A DNA stretch of 64,000 nt from Echinarachnius parma (taxonomy: Eukaryota > Echinodermata > Echinoidea > Clypeasteroida > Echinarachniidae): positions 124,001-188,000 of the forward strand of contig JBAMJV010007132.1 in NCBI GenBank assembly GCA_037951105.1. The letters run 5' to 3'. Each line of letters begins with the position of its first letter. Within the stretch, counting starts at the first letter, position 1. The translations under genes and the position numbers were made by a program. Of the stretch, positions 38,832 through 48,478 are shown one piece after another. Under the pieces are notes generated by a model, which was not told the DNA's origin, ran no database searches, and worked only from the letters and a program-made list of their open reading frames with translations.

Positions 38832-39382
38832 GTGACATTGACATTGTCATTGATTTTGCGTTATTATGGATCGACGAATAGGACTTCGACAAGCCGCTCG
38901 AGCATCACCCATGCAGCACAGCGCAGAGACAGAGTGTGGAGATCAACCACACGGCCCGAGCGTCAACCAGGCACGCAGCATGGCCAGACAGACAGCCCAG
39001 GTCCAGAGCACGACCCAAGACATTTGACAAGCCGCCCGAGCATCACCATGCAGCATGGCGCAGAGTGTGGAGATCGACCACGCGGCCCGAGCGTCAACCA
39101 AGCACACGCAGCATGGCCAGACCAGATCGAGAGTGCAGAGCACAGCCAGAGATGCACAGCCAGGGCACAGCCAGAGCACAGCCAGAGCACAGCCAGAGCA
39201 CAGCCAGATCACATACAGAGCACAGCCAGACAGAGCACAGCCAGAGCACAGCCATATCCAATTGGGATGTTTATAGTAAAGGAACAAGTTATAGAATAGG
39301 AACATGGGTGGTAAAGACCCATGCAGAGGGTGAACGTTCTAGAACCTCTCCCCTCATTGTTTTATGCCACATCAGACGTTAA
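38832..39382 (+). other. Overlapping open frames over internal 12-bp and 70-90-bp repeats of the LTR element
   Basis: Two overlapping frames (155 codons at 38832-39299, 148 codons at 38936-39382) are both rich in Gln, Ala, Arg, His and Ser. They are kept open by about nine copies of a 12-bp unit (AGCCAGAGCACA) at 39135-39255 and by a duplicated block (about 38911 and 39051). Two frames open with the same composition argues for repeat-driven openness rather than a gag protein, but expression cannot be excluded. Confidence 0.35.
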
Positions 39383-39384
39383 GA

Positions 39385-39620
39385 TTGAAACATTATTTGA
39401 TAACGATTCTGATTATAGCAAAGTTTTCTGTAGTTGGGAACTACGTTAATTTCAGTTGGGAACTGAGTTAATTAATCGCGAGCAAAGTTAACTGTAGTTG
39501 GGAACTAAGTTAGCTATAATTAGGAACTCAGTTAATTAGTTGGGAACTAAGTTAACTGTAGTTAGGAACTAAGTTAATTGTAGTTGAGAAATAGTTTTCT
39601 GTAGTTGGGAACTACGAATT
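39385..39620 (+). repeat. Tandem AGTTGGGAACTAAGTTAACTGT repeats, inside the LTR element
   Basis: A loose repeat with unit AGTTGGGAACTAAGTTAACT, about eight copies with drift. It marks a sharp change from the GC-rich 5' half of the element to the AT-rich 3' half. Confidence 0.7.
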
Positions 39621-40284
39621 CGTTTACGAATTGTCCTTGGTGTTATAGAAGGAAAGGAGAAAATATAGTACAGTATGTACTTGGACTGTACTACGTGGAA
39701 TGATGATTTTGTTAGTTGATGTAAGTTGCATTCTTGTTTGTGAATTATATTACGTATGTACGTAAATGAGTAAAGGTTAGAGAGGATAAAGATTATAATT
39801 GTATGGAAGGAAGATGTTAGGTGTTTTGTTGACAATAATATAATTATAGACAATTGATAGCAGTATATCATACTTATTTGCTTTGAAGATATTGAAAATA
39901 GTTAATGGGTGGAATGCTTCAAATTGATATTAATCACATAAATAAGCCTTTATGGATTGAAAGGAATATGATTATACTTTATTGTTTTGCAAGTCATGTA
40001 AAGATCATGAATGGTGCAGCCAAGACTTTAGATTATTGTTTTGAAATTTGAAATGTTTACAAGTCATCGCACGCAACAGATTGAGACTTATAAGTTATAG
40101 TAGTAGTTTGTATACAGTTTGCATTTTGAAGTATGTAAATGATTACGATTGATTTTACAGAATATAGACGATAACATATTTACTGTGTTAATGTGTTTGT
40201 ATGTTTAAGTGTTAATAAAACATTGCATAATTGCATGTTTAGTTTTTCTCCCAGTTCATTATCTTTTTGTTAAAACGAGGGAGA

Positions 40285-40466
40285 TGTTGTAGTATTGCAT
40301 TTATACGAAAACTACTTTGTTCACACGCGAAGCTACATTGTTATGCGCGCGAGTGCTTTGTCTAATAAAGCTACCATCTTGGCACAATGCATTCAGACAC
40401 TCGTCTCTAGCTTTACTTATATGATATCAACGTTTCTATTAAGAGGTATCATCAGATACTTCAACA
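40285..40466 (+). repeat. 3' LTR
   Basis: Appears identical in sequence and length to the 5' LTR and is preceded by the polypurine tract at about 40272-40284. Confidence 0.93.
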
Positions 40467-41267
40467 GCACTTAGGAAGGAATTTCTAGGAAAGTATCTAG
40501 GAAAACCCGACCCCTTCCCTAACTCCCATTTGTTGTGTACAAATCATAGCAGTGACCTACAAAACCAGTGCCCGTTACATAAGCGCAGATAAATTTAGCG
40601 CGCACTGCACTTTCATGGCGCAGATCAAAGACAATAGAGCAAGTGCATTTCCCCGGCCTTTACGCAAAATGTCTTTAATGATAGTTTCTATGGCTTCCTC
40701 CTCCTTTCTGATTGGATGCTTGTAAATGAAACAACAACAGTCATTGGCTCACAGCTGCCCTTAGCCAAAAGCTTAGTACTAATTTGCATTAAGATCTTGC
40801 CAAGTCAACATATTGGAATACCAATTTTGCACTTCCTAAGCACTTCCTAACTTCCTGACTTGGGCAAGAACTTAGGAAGATATTTAGGACAAATATTAGA
40901 ATACCACCCTTAGTCTCCAAATTCAGATATTCTTGACTACGGTTGAGAGCTTCTACAGACGCTTTAAAATTCTTAAATCTTAAATATCTCAATAATTACT
41001 GAGACATTTGAACAATCAAAACCTGTTTCATTCTTCTGTTACCATAGACACAAACAACAAGTTATAAGAGAAGTGTGAAAGCTCCCAAGTGATTTTGGTT
41101 GAATTTTCAAAAAGTTAATGGATCACTTTAAATACCTTGATAAACATTGATTAATACATTATCATGTTCTGTAATACAAATAGAAAGTCCCCCCAGACAA
41201 CTTCTTATAATTTCATAACCAATACTTTTTTGTCAAGCAGCCCACCATAGGTGGAGGGAGACTAAGG

Positions 41268-41600
41268 GATCCAAATTGCGTCCGTCCGTCAGTCCGTCCG
41301 TGACTTTTACAAAATTTGAATAACTTTCCAACCCTGCATCTGTTTGTAACCAAACTTGATTGGTAGATGCCCTACATTGGCCTCCATGATATTATGGGGT
41401 CAAAGGTCACATAAGTAGGTCAAAGGTCAAATGAGGTCCAATGTGAAATTTTACCTGCAAGAGTATTAGGGTTGATAACTGTCCAACCCTACATCTGTTT
41501 GTAACCAAACTTGATTGGTAGGTGCCCTATATTTAGCCTCCATGATATCCTGGGGTCAAAGGTCACATGAGTAGGTCAAATGTCAAATGAGGTCCAATGT
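41268..41600. repeat. Dispersed repeat with CGTC tract and AGGTCAAAGGTCA sites
   Basis: Starts with GTCCGTCCGTCAGTCCGTCC, then two direct copies of a block of about 145 bp (CCAACCCT...GAGGTCCAATG, from about 41330 and 41480). Each copy has paired AGGTCA-type half-sites. It resembles the class of repeats at 44445-44690 and the middle of the 2-kb transposon. Confidence 0.6.
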
Positions 41601-42080
41601 TGCATGAATGCGCGCAAGTGGGCGAGACACTTTACGGCTATCGCCTTGTTTCAAGATGTCATCTTGCCACCATATTTCTACAGTTATGTACTTTTCATGC
41701 GAAAATCAGAGATATTCATCACTTCATGGCTGAAGGAGTCACAAGAACATGTGCATGCCTGTACATTGTTGTGAAACAGCACACATGACTGAATGCATTG
41801 ATTATGTAATTGTTACCTCGTATTTTTACATTGTTTTCCTAACTACCATAGAAATATTTTTACGAGACAAATTCTTGAAACGATTCTTGGTTATGAAATT
41901 GTGAGCAGTTCTTTAGGGGGCATTTACTTTTTTGTGTTAGGTTTATATTATTCTTTAAAAATTAGCAAAGATATATGAAATCCTAACAAAATTAATTTAT
42001 CAAAGGAAGATCACAAAATCTTGGCTGCTCTGGTTGGTGAGAACATTTAGATAAACGGTACAGGAATGATATGACATTAA

Positions 42081-42510
42081 AGGGTACCACCACCCAAAAA
42101 TAATATTCTTATTATAGAAAGGTACCATCTTTAGTATTCCATTCCTTCAACAAGTTCACAAAAATATGTTTTCAGAAAAAAAAATATAATTGGAAAACGC
42201 ATCACCATTCTCAACCATGCGTTCATGCGGTCTGAATTGCGTAGACTATGTGCGTGCAGAGCCAGAGCGCACTGTGCAGAGCGAATGAATCATCCGGGAA
42301 TCTATTGACGTACGCGTGAAAGCATTGGCGCACTCGCAAATGCTTGGCCCGTATGGAACCAGGAAATAGCAGTGGTTCCGTAAGTGGTGGAAATTAATTG
42401 CTTTGTTTATGAATTATACAACCCTTTGCAAAATGTTGGGTATCTATTTGATATCACAAAACGGTACCAACACATATAATAATGTGTTGTCCTTTGCCTG
42501 GTGGTCCCCT
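42081..42510. mobile_element. TTAA-type MITE (family 5), 430 bp
   Basis: TTAA at 42077-42080 and 42511-42514. Ends AGGGTACCACCACCC and the complement of AGGGGACCACCAGGC. The interior is non-coding, with a GCGCACT-rich patch. Confidence 0.65.
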
Positions 42511-42581
42511 TTAAGTGTTCCAATGTTTGTTTGTCTTTACTTTACACACATGATTCTACAAGCATAGCCAATCAAACTGTA

Positions 42582-42635
42582 CAGTGGAACCTTGTTATAA
42601 AGAGATCTGATATAAATAAAACCCTCTTATAACCA
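42582..42635 (+). mobile_element. Mariner-type MITE, left-end fragment
   Basis: TA followed by CAGTGGAACCTTGTTATAAA, matching the left end of the intact copies at 49856 and 52694. The right half is missing. Confidence 0.55.
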
Positions 42636-42727
42636 CTCATACGTACATAATCATTCTGTTGTGTGTTGTAGGCAACGCATACACAATGGAGCATATGCCC
42701 CCCATGCCCCCCCCCCCCCCCTCTTTT

Positions 42728-43858
42728 TTAACAACATAGTGAAGATAGCTGGAACTTCTTTTTCAAAATGTCTCGAAAGTTGCGATTGCAAAGTGAGAAG
42801 ATGACAAAGGTGCTATATGTTCTGCACATGATGAGCGTCCAACAGATGGTGATAGCTAAAGGAGGGACGGCCTCTGGGCCCCGGGTTAGAATGATCAGTC
42901 GTACAATGCAGATCGGGATTTTAGTGATAGTGAACGCCAGAGTTACGAAGAAGAATGTGAGGGCCAACTTATAGTGTCTAAAGTGGTCGTGCTGGTGCTG
43001 CCGCTCAGCTGCAATGGGCGCGTCTGATGTACTCGGCACAGGTGCCACACTATGGTCAAGATCTTGAACACCTGTCTGGGCAGTAGATGTCTGTGGATCC
43101 TGGACTCCGAGTGACCTGGACAGTGTATGACACTGATCCAATGCTATAGCCTCGTTTTGGATAGGGTTGTTGTTTCGTGGAGCTGGATAAATGCGGATCA
43201 TATCGCGGGTGAGACATTTAATGATTGTGAGTAGACACGCATAGACTACTAGCATCAATGTAAGCGGTATGAAGAAAAAGAAAGTCATGTTGAGGGCATG
43301 TCTGAGTACAGAAACTCTGAGGTCGCAGATATTTATCACCGGGTCGTAGAAATAAATGCCGGTCGCGTTCTCGCTAACACTAACAGCTGCGATGAGGAGC
43401 CAGCTAGCCGACATCCCGATGATAAATACCTTTTTTGTTGCATACCGCTCGTGCAAGAACGGTTTTGAGATGTAAACACACCGATCGATGATGACGATGA
43501 TGAGGGATATTACTGATATGCGTACGCACGAGACAAAGGTGAGAAGGAATGCTCGACACACAAGCTCCTTGTGCGACAAAATTTTGATAGCGATGAGCAT
43601 GGTGATCGTGGCGATCCCAAACAGAAGGTCGGCAAGGGACATGGAGAAGAGGGCAACGCGGTTGCTAGAAGGGATGGTAAAATGACGACTACAGGTCACC
43701 ATGATGTTGAGAGAGTTGACTATGATGCTGCTAATGCTGCATAGTATGGTGATGATATATTTCGGTGCGATGCTGTACTCAACACCAATTGTTTCTTCAA
43801 CAGCATCATATGCTTCTGTCGTTGATTCATTGGTGATGTTCCAATCAAGTATTTCCAT
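42728..43858 (-). CDS. Rhodopsin-class (class A) orphan GPCR, intact copy
   Basis: A 376-residue seven-helix receptor if translation starts at the ATG at 43858; an upstream exon may add residues. Helices lie at about 34-56, 67-91 (SLADLLFG), 101-125, 144-162 (W153), 189-212 (P198), 297-322 (P315) and 333-356. C101 and C178 could form the canonical disulphide. The helix 3 motif is DRC (125-127) rather than DRY, and the helix 7 NPxxY is absent (RTYSTFVIF), yet the helix 8 start NRNFRDILKKKF is kept. N-glycosylation sequons at N7 and N10 are in the outer N-terminus. The third cytoplasmic loop is long (about 213-296) and low in complexity. The ligand is unknown. It resembles lineage-expanded invertebrate receptors; a paralogue follows at 46413. 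Confidence 0.88.
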   Translation of the reverse strand: MEILDWNITNESTTEAYDAVEETIGVEYSIAPKYIITILCSISSIIVNSLNIMVTCSRHFTIPSSNRVALFSMSLADLLFGIATITMLIAIKILSHKELVCRAFLLTFVSCVRISVISLIIVIIDRCVYISKPFLHERYATKKVFIIGMSASWLLIAAVSVSENATGIYFYDPVINICDLRVSVLRHALNMTFFFFIPLTLMLVVYACLLTIIKCLTRDMIRIYPAPRNNNPIQNEAIALDQCHTLSRSLGVQDPQTSTAQTGVQDLDHSVAPVPSTSDAPIAAERQHQHDHFRHYKLALTFFFVTLAFTITKIPICIVRLIILTRGPEAVPPLAITICWTLIMCRTYSTFVIFSLCNRNFRDILKKKFQLSSLCC

Positions 43859-43904
43859 GATGGACTCTATTGCGATCGAGTCGTTGACATTAGGAATTTC
43901 CAAA

Positions 43905-43920
43905 CCTGCGGGAGAAATGT
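43905..43920 (-). promoter_or_regulatory. Conserved 3' splice site upstream of the GPCR coding region
   Basis: On the minus strand TTTCTCCCGCAG precedes GTTTGGAAATTCC, and the reading frame of the receptor is open back to this point. The paralogue has TTCTTCCATAG|GTTTG at the same place (exon from 47577). It suggests a 5' exon, so the true start may be further upstream than the ATG at 43858. Confidence 0.5.
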
Positions 43921-44444
43921 TTGATATGGTCTAAATTGAATTTTGTTGTTGCATCATTGGATTTTTACAAATTAGCCAATGAGTCTTGAATGAAAGATCT
44001 TACTATTTTTGTCTCATGCAAAAACTGACAAAAAGTTTATAATAATGTTGTATATTACTGCATAGTCTGATATGTGCTATATTTACTGAGTGATATGTGA
44101 AAGGTTCACCATAAATGAATACCATCACGCCAACTAAGTTGCTACTTGCTCTCTTATTACCACAAGTTTCTACATGGTCAAATAATCTGCACTATTTTTG
44201 TCATATTAAATCATAATATTTTCAATAATGAAGTGGAAATGTGAAGAAAAAACGTTTTCATGCTGTCTTCTACATTTTATTAGAAATATTTAAACAGTAA
44301 AGTGCGAAAGAACTACCAGAATTGCAAGTGAGTTTAGTCGATTCTGACAAATATTACAATGCTTTGATTTGATAATTGCAGTTAAAGGGACCATGCAGCA
44401 CCCCAAAATATGATTTGGCATCACTGTGAACTGAACTGATGAAC

Positions 44445-44690
44445 AATGAACTGATTATATTTTGGAGTCATGAGGTCAAAGGTCACAGGGCTCATATATG
44501 GAAAAATGCCTCGTTATGTACCTTTGACCATTGACCTAGTGGCCCTTAAAATCTAATCAGTTCTTTGGCTCCTCAAGGTACATACATGGTGTAAATCCGT
44601 CACACTGTTCTTGAGATATACTTATGTACTTACGGCCGGACGGACAACCCAAAAACATATCCGGCCACTTCGTTGCGGAGACATACAAAT
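44445..44690. repeat. Dispersed repeat inserted upstream of GPCR copy 1
   Basis: Contains GAGGTCAAAGGTCACAGG, ACCTTTGACCATTGACC and ACGGCCGGACGGACAACC, the same signature as the repeats at 41268 and inside the 2-kb transposon. It is absent from the corresponding stretch of the second GPCR copy. Confidence 0.5.
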
Positions 44691-44950
44691 ATAAATAGGA
44701 TTGCAATAAGGCAAATTGTACTTACTTGTTGAGTCTAATAAAATTGCATGAAATCTTCCTGGAATCAAGCCAGTTATCAATGTCTGAAAGTGATGCTCTA
44801 ACTTGGAAATAACTATGATGAAGATGACTCGCAGTGTATCAAGTACAACAAAGCTGTGACCCAGTGGCTAAAATCAAGCTGGCCGATTAATTATTACACA
44901 CACCACCATTTCCTCTGGTCAGAAATAACCAAATCTACACAAATTGTTTT

Positions 44951-44958
44951 CTTTTATA
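44951..44958 (-). promoter_or_regulatory. Putative TATA box, GPCR copy 1
   Basis: TATAAAAG on the minus strand about 1.1 kb upstream of the coding region, inside a block conserved with copy 2 (GACTGCGTCTG... upstream, GACCAGAGGAAATGGTG downstream). A start of transcription near 44925 would follow. Confidence 0.4.
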
Positions 44959-45399
44959 CGTAGACTTCGTCCTACTACCACTATCTACCACCTATGCAGA
45001 CAGACGCAGTCTCGGTACTTTCCAGAAAGAGACTTATTTCTCAGCCTTCTTTTCCTTTAACCAAGGAGGTACTGTACCTCCTTGCTTTAACTAAAGACTT
45101 AGAGTGGAAAATAAGATTTTGCTGGCTGATTAAAATGGATTATTGATGCAATCTAAAGCCCAGCAGGAAAGCTGTGCAGATTAGTATGAATATTAATGCC
45201 ATAATTAGCAGACTGCAATGGAGTGAAAGTCTTCACATGAAAGCTGAAGAGCTGAGACGGATGAGCGAGATGAAAAGGTCAAGAAATTGGAAGGTGTCTA
45301 TGAAAAAACAGCATTACGCAACATCTAGTTAGTTTAATTATTTTAAGTGCGTTTCCCCCCAAGCTAATCACAGATGCCGTATTAATGAATTGGGCTTAA

Positions 45400-45635
45400 A
45401 GAGAGTTGAGTTTTGCTATAGAGGGCTTCAAGAAATTGTTTTTTTTTTTAATGACAAAATAAATTTTATTTGATCAAAATCGGTTCAGAAACAGCTGAAA
45501 TATTAATAAATATATCCGATTGGAATAAATGTGGGATCCCACATAAATATAAAATGCTTAAACTTTTTCAAAAATGTACAAGAGGGTTTTAAATACTTGT
45601 TGATCTCTCTATTTAATCATTGTGTTTTAACGGCT
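45400..45635 (+). mobile_element. TTAA family 1 fragment
   Basis: TTAA at 45396-45399 precedes AGAGTTGAGTTTTGC and then the ATCAAAATCGGTTCAGAAAC segment shared with 14501-15046. The right end is lost at the junction with the next element. Confidence 0.55.
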
Positions 45636-45639
45636 CTTT

Positions 45640-45799
45640 AAATGGGGGGGGGGGGGCACGTGCCCCCCCCCCCCACAATAATTTGAAAAAACAATAGAAA
45701 ACATAAGGGGACATTTGTTTAAAAAACAAAGAAATGCATAAGGTGTGCCCCCCCCCCCCCCCCCCCCCCCCCAATCAGAACGACCACGCTACGCCACTG
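45640..45799. mobile_element. hAT-type MITE, truncated, with G/C homopolymers
   Basis: Right end CGCTACGCCACTG is the complement of the CAGTGGCGTAGCG terminus common to many hAT MITEs. The interior holds G(12)/C(12) and a long C-run near 45749-45772. The left terminus is missing. Confidence 0.5.
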
Positions 45800-45846
45800 G
45801 GCATGCTCGAATATGCGTTAAAATATTCCTGCTCATGTACGCTTAA

Positions 45847-46010
45847 AGTGATCCATTAACTTAACATTTTTCCCAAAAGTAATATTTGAGACTTCAATCA
45901 TCTATATATCAATATCATTGAAAGATTCTTGAGAATGATATGTGAAATTTTCATTAAAAAAGGAATGTTTATCTAGTGCCAACAAAAAAAGTAAATTGAT
46001 TTCATCCCGC
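45847..46010. mobile_element. TTAA family 4, partial copy
   Basis: TTAA (45843-45846), then AGTGATCCATTAACTT and about 150 bp colinear with 37532-37725 (TATTTGAGACTTCAAT and TTCATCCCG shared). The right half is absent. Confidence 0.65.
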
Positions 46011-46014
46011 TTAG

Positions 46015-46085
46015 ATGCTGGCCTGCAGAAGGTGCTATACAAATATGTTAATATATTATGATTATTATAATAATGATTGATATAG
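46015..46085 (+). mobile_element. SINE 3' tail relic
   Basis: AAGGTGCTATACAAATATG followed by ATT/ATA repeats is a common 3' tail form of tRNA-derived SINEs. Only the tail is present. Confidence 0.35.
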
Positions 46086-46244
46086 TTATTTTAAAGATAC
46101 ACTTATACAGTATATTACAAGCTCAGTTGCACACATATGAGATGGCTTTGTCTTTTTTAAAATCTTATAGTCGTGTTAAAAAGACAGATGAAAACAGATG
46201 TTACAGATCGATTACTCTAAATTCAATGATGCAATCATTTTAAT

Positions 46245-46397
46245 CAGTGGCGTAACGTGATCGGACTGATTGGGGGCACGCTGTATTCTTTAATTTCTTT
46301 AAATAATTCCCTCTTCCGGTTTATATTGTTCTTGTCAAATTATTGGGGGTGGGGGCACATGCCCCCATGCCCCACACCCCCTGTAGCTACGCCACTT
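46245..46397. mobile_element. hAT MITE just downstream of GPCR copy 2
   Basis: Ends CAGTGGCGTAAC and GCTACGCCACTT, flanked by ATTTTAAT (46237-46244) and ATTTTAGT (46398-46405), 7 of 8 matching. It sits 15 bases from the stop codon of the receptor copy and may supply or disturb its 3' UTR. Confidence 0.7.
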
Positions 46398-46412
46398 ATT
46401 TTAGTGACACAC

Positions 46413-47530
46413 TTAGGATAGTTTGAACTTCTTTTTCAAAATGTCTTGAAAGTTGCGATTGCAGAGGGGAAAGATGATGAAGTTCCACCAGGTTCGGCAC
46501 AAGAAAAGCATCCTAAAGATGTCGATAGCCATAGGAGCAACTGCCTGTGGCCCCCGGGTCAGAATGATCAGTCGAGCAATGCGAATCGGGATGTTGGTGA
46601 TGCTGAATGCCAGAGTGATGAAGAAGAATGTGAGGGCTATTTCGTAGTTTCCAAAGTGCTTGTGCTGGTGCTGCCGCTCAGCTGCTATGGGCGTGTCTGA
46701 TGTACTCGGCACTGGTGCCACACCATTGTCAAGATCTAGAACACCTGTCTGAGCTGTAGATGGCTGTGGATCCTGGACTCCTAGTGACCTGGACAGTGTA
46801 GGACACTGATCCAATGCTATAGCCTCGTTTTGGATAGGGTTGTTGTCTCGTGGAGCTGGGTAAATGCGGATCATATCGCGGGTGAGACGCTTGATGATTG
46901 TGAGAAGACATGCATAGACAACTAGCATCACTGTTAGCGGCACAAAGAAAACAAAAGTTGTGTAGAGGGTGTACGTCAGCACAGAAACTCTGAGGTCGCA
47001 AACATTTCGCACCAGGTCATAGAAATAAATGCTGGTCGCGTTCTCGATAACACTCGTAGCTGCAATAAAGAGCCAGCTAACCGACGTCCCGATGATAAAT
47101 GCCTTCTTTGTCGCATACCGCTCGTGCAAGAACGGCTTGGAGATGGAAACGCACCGATCGATGATGACGATGATGAGGGATATTACTGATATGCGTACGC
47201 ACGAGACAGAGGTGAGAAGGAATGCTCGACACACAAGCTCCTTGTGCGACAAATTTTGATAGCGAGGAGATAGGTGACCGTGGCGATCCCAAGCAGAAGG
47301 TCGGCAAGGGACATAGAGAAGAGGGCAACGCAGTTGCTAGAAGGGATGGTAAAATGACGACTACAGGTCACCATGATGTTGAGAGAGTTGACTATGATGC
47401 TGATGATGTTCAATACTGTAGAGATGATACGGATCGGTGTGATGGTGTACCCAAGACGAAACGTTTCATCAACATCATGGTATGCCTCCGATGTTGATGC
47501 GTTGGTGATGTTAGAATCAAGGATGTCCAT
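46413..47530 (-). pseudogene. Class A GPCR paralogue with a 1-nt frameshift
   Basis: Colinear with the intact receptor at 42728 over its full length and carrying the same features: DRC after helix 3, long third loop with GVQDPQPSTAQTG, a helix 7 without NPxxY (RTWWNFIIF) and NRNFQDILKKKF. At 47251-47253 there are three A where copy 1 has four, which breaks the frame between helix 2 (...LLAIKI) and helix 3 (SHKELVCRAF). Upstream of its ATG an extra base (ATAAGAG against ATAGAG) also puts a TAA in frame with the region back to the conserved splice acceptor. Two lesions favour a recent pseudogene; a homopolymer sequencing error could explain the first alone. The rest of the frame is open for 279 codons. 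Confidence 0.8.
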
Positions 47531-47870
47531 GATGAACTCTTATCGTGATCGAGTCGTTGACGTTTGGGGGTTCAAACCTATGGAAGAAATTAACATTTAT
47601 TTGGTCTAAACTAAACTTTGTTATTGTTTAATCAATGGGTTTGTATCAATCGAGCGAGCTAATAACTAGGCTAGATTCAGGTGGCATATATACCTAAGGG
47701 TGTAGCCAGAGAGGGTTAATACTACTAATAATAATGTATTTATAATGCGCATATCACGTTTGTCTCTATGCGCTGTTAGAAATTGAAATGAAAGAAAGTT
47801 TCAGTATACTATACTGCGTAGTAACTTTAACAACTATATACATATAATAAAATAGAAGGAAAGCGACGGC

Positions 47871-48478
47871 AGCATGTTCTGTGACTAATCTAGCCATACC
47901 TGGTTAGTATTCGTGCCCCCTTCCCCCTCCCCATTGTCTGTGACTAATCTAGCCATACCAGGTTAGTATTCATGCCCCCTTCCCCCTCCCCATTGTCTGT
48001 GACTAATCTAGCCATACCAGGTTAGTATTCGTGCCCCCCTTCCCCTTCCCCCTCCCCATTGCTCAGCATGTTCTGTGACTAATCTAGCCATACCTGGTTA
48101 GTATTCGTGCCCCCTTCCCCCTCCCCATTGCTCAGCATGTTCTGTGACTAATCTAGCCATACCAGGTTAGTATTCGTGCCCCCTTCCCCCTCCCCATTGC
48201 TCAGCATGTTCTGTGACTAATCTAGCCATACCTGGTTAGTATTCATGCCCCCTTCCCCCTCCCCATTGCTCAGCATGTTCTGTGACTAATCTAGCCATAC
48301 CTGGTTAGTATTCATGCCCCCTTCCCCCTCCCCATTGCTCAGCATGTTCTGTGACTAATCTAGCCATACCAGGTTAGTATTCGTGCCCCCTTCCCCCTCC
48401 CCATTGCTCAGCATGTTCTGTGACTAATCTAGCCATACCAGGTTAGTATTCATGCCCCCTTCCCCCTCCCCATTGCTC
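47871..48478 (+). repeat. Minisatellite: nine units of 59-69 bp
   Basis: Unit core TGTGACTAATCTAGCCATAC, then CTGG or CAGG, TTAGTATTC, RTGCCCCC and a CT-rich end. The first copies lack GCTCAGCATGTTC (59 bp) and later ones have it (69 bp). It is located in the upstream region of GPCR copy 2 only, so it arose after the duplication. Confidence 0.95.

Larger units (their letters stand above)
37942..40466 (+). mobile_element. Non-autonomous LTR retrotransposon with apparently identical 182-bp LTRs
   Basis: Direct repeats at 37942-38123 and 40285-40466 start TGTTGTAG and end CTTCAACA, and the two copies look identical. A GCACT duplication flanks the element (37937-37941, 40467-40471). TGGTGGCAGCG directly after the 5' LTR is a plausible primer-binding site and AAAACGAGGGAGA directly before the 3' LTR a polypurine tract. 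The 2161-bp interior shows no reverse transcriptase, integrase or protease motif. It would need enzymes supplied in trans, as for TRIM/LARD-type elements. Confidence 0.93.
37755..40909. mobile_element. Harbinger-like MITE, itself interrupted
   Basis: Ends GGGTGGTATTCTAA and TTAGAATACCACCC, flanked by TTA at 37752-37754 and 40910-40912. A 3-bp TTA duplication with GGG ends is typical of PIF/Harbinger. Without the LTR insertion it is about 625 bp. It is dense in CTTCCTAA / TTAGGAAG boxes in both orientations near each end, resembling sub-terminal transposase sites. Confidence 0.75.
37532..41127. mobile_element. TTAA-type element (family 4), outermost of a three-level nest
   Basis: Left end AGGGATCCATTAACTT (37532) and right end complement of AGTGATCCATTAACTT (to 41127), 15 of 16 matching. 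The right site is TTAA (41128-41131); the left reads TGAA. Removing the insertion at 37755-40909 leaves about 440 bp. A partial second copy begins at 45847. Confidence 0.7.

Noticed and set aside
44391-44410. TTAAAGGGACC as the end of another TTAA element
   Set aside because: The segment aligns with the sister GPCR flank near 48980, so it belongs to the tandem duplication, and no opposite terminus exists.
46446-46700. Plus-strand frames opposite the GPCR genes
   Set aside because: Antisense shadows of the receptor coding sequence.
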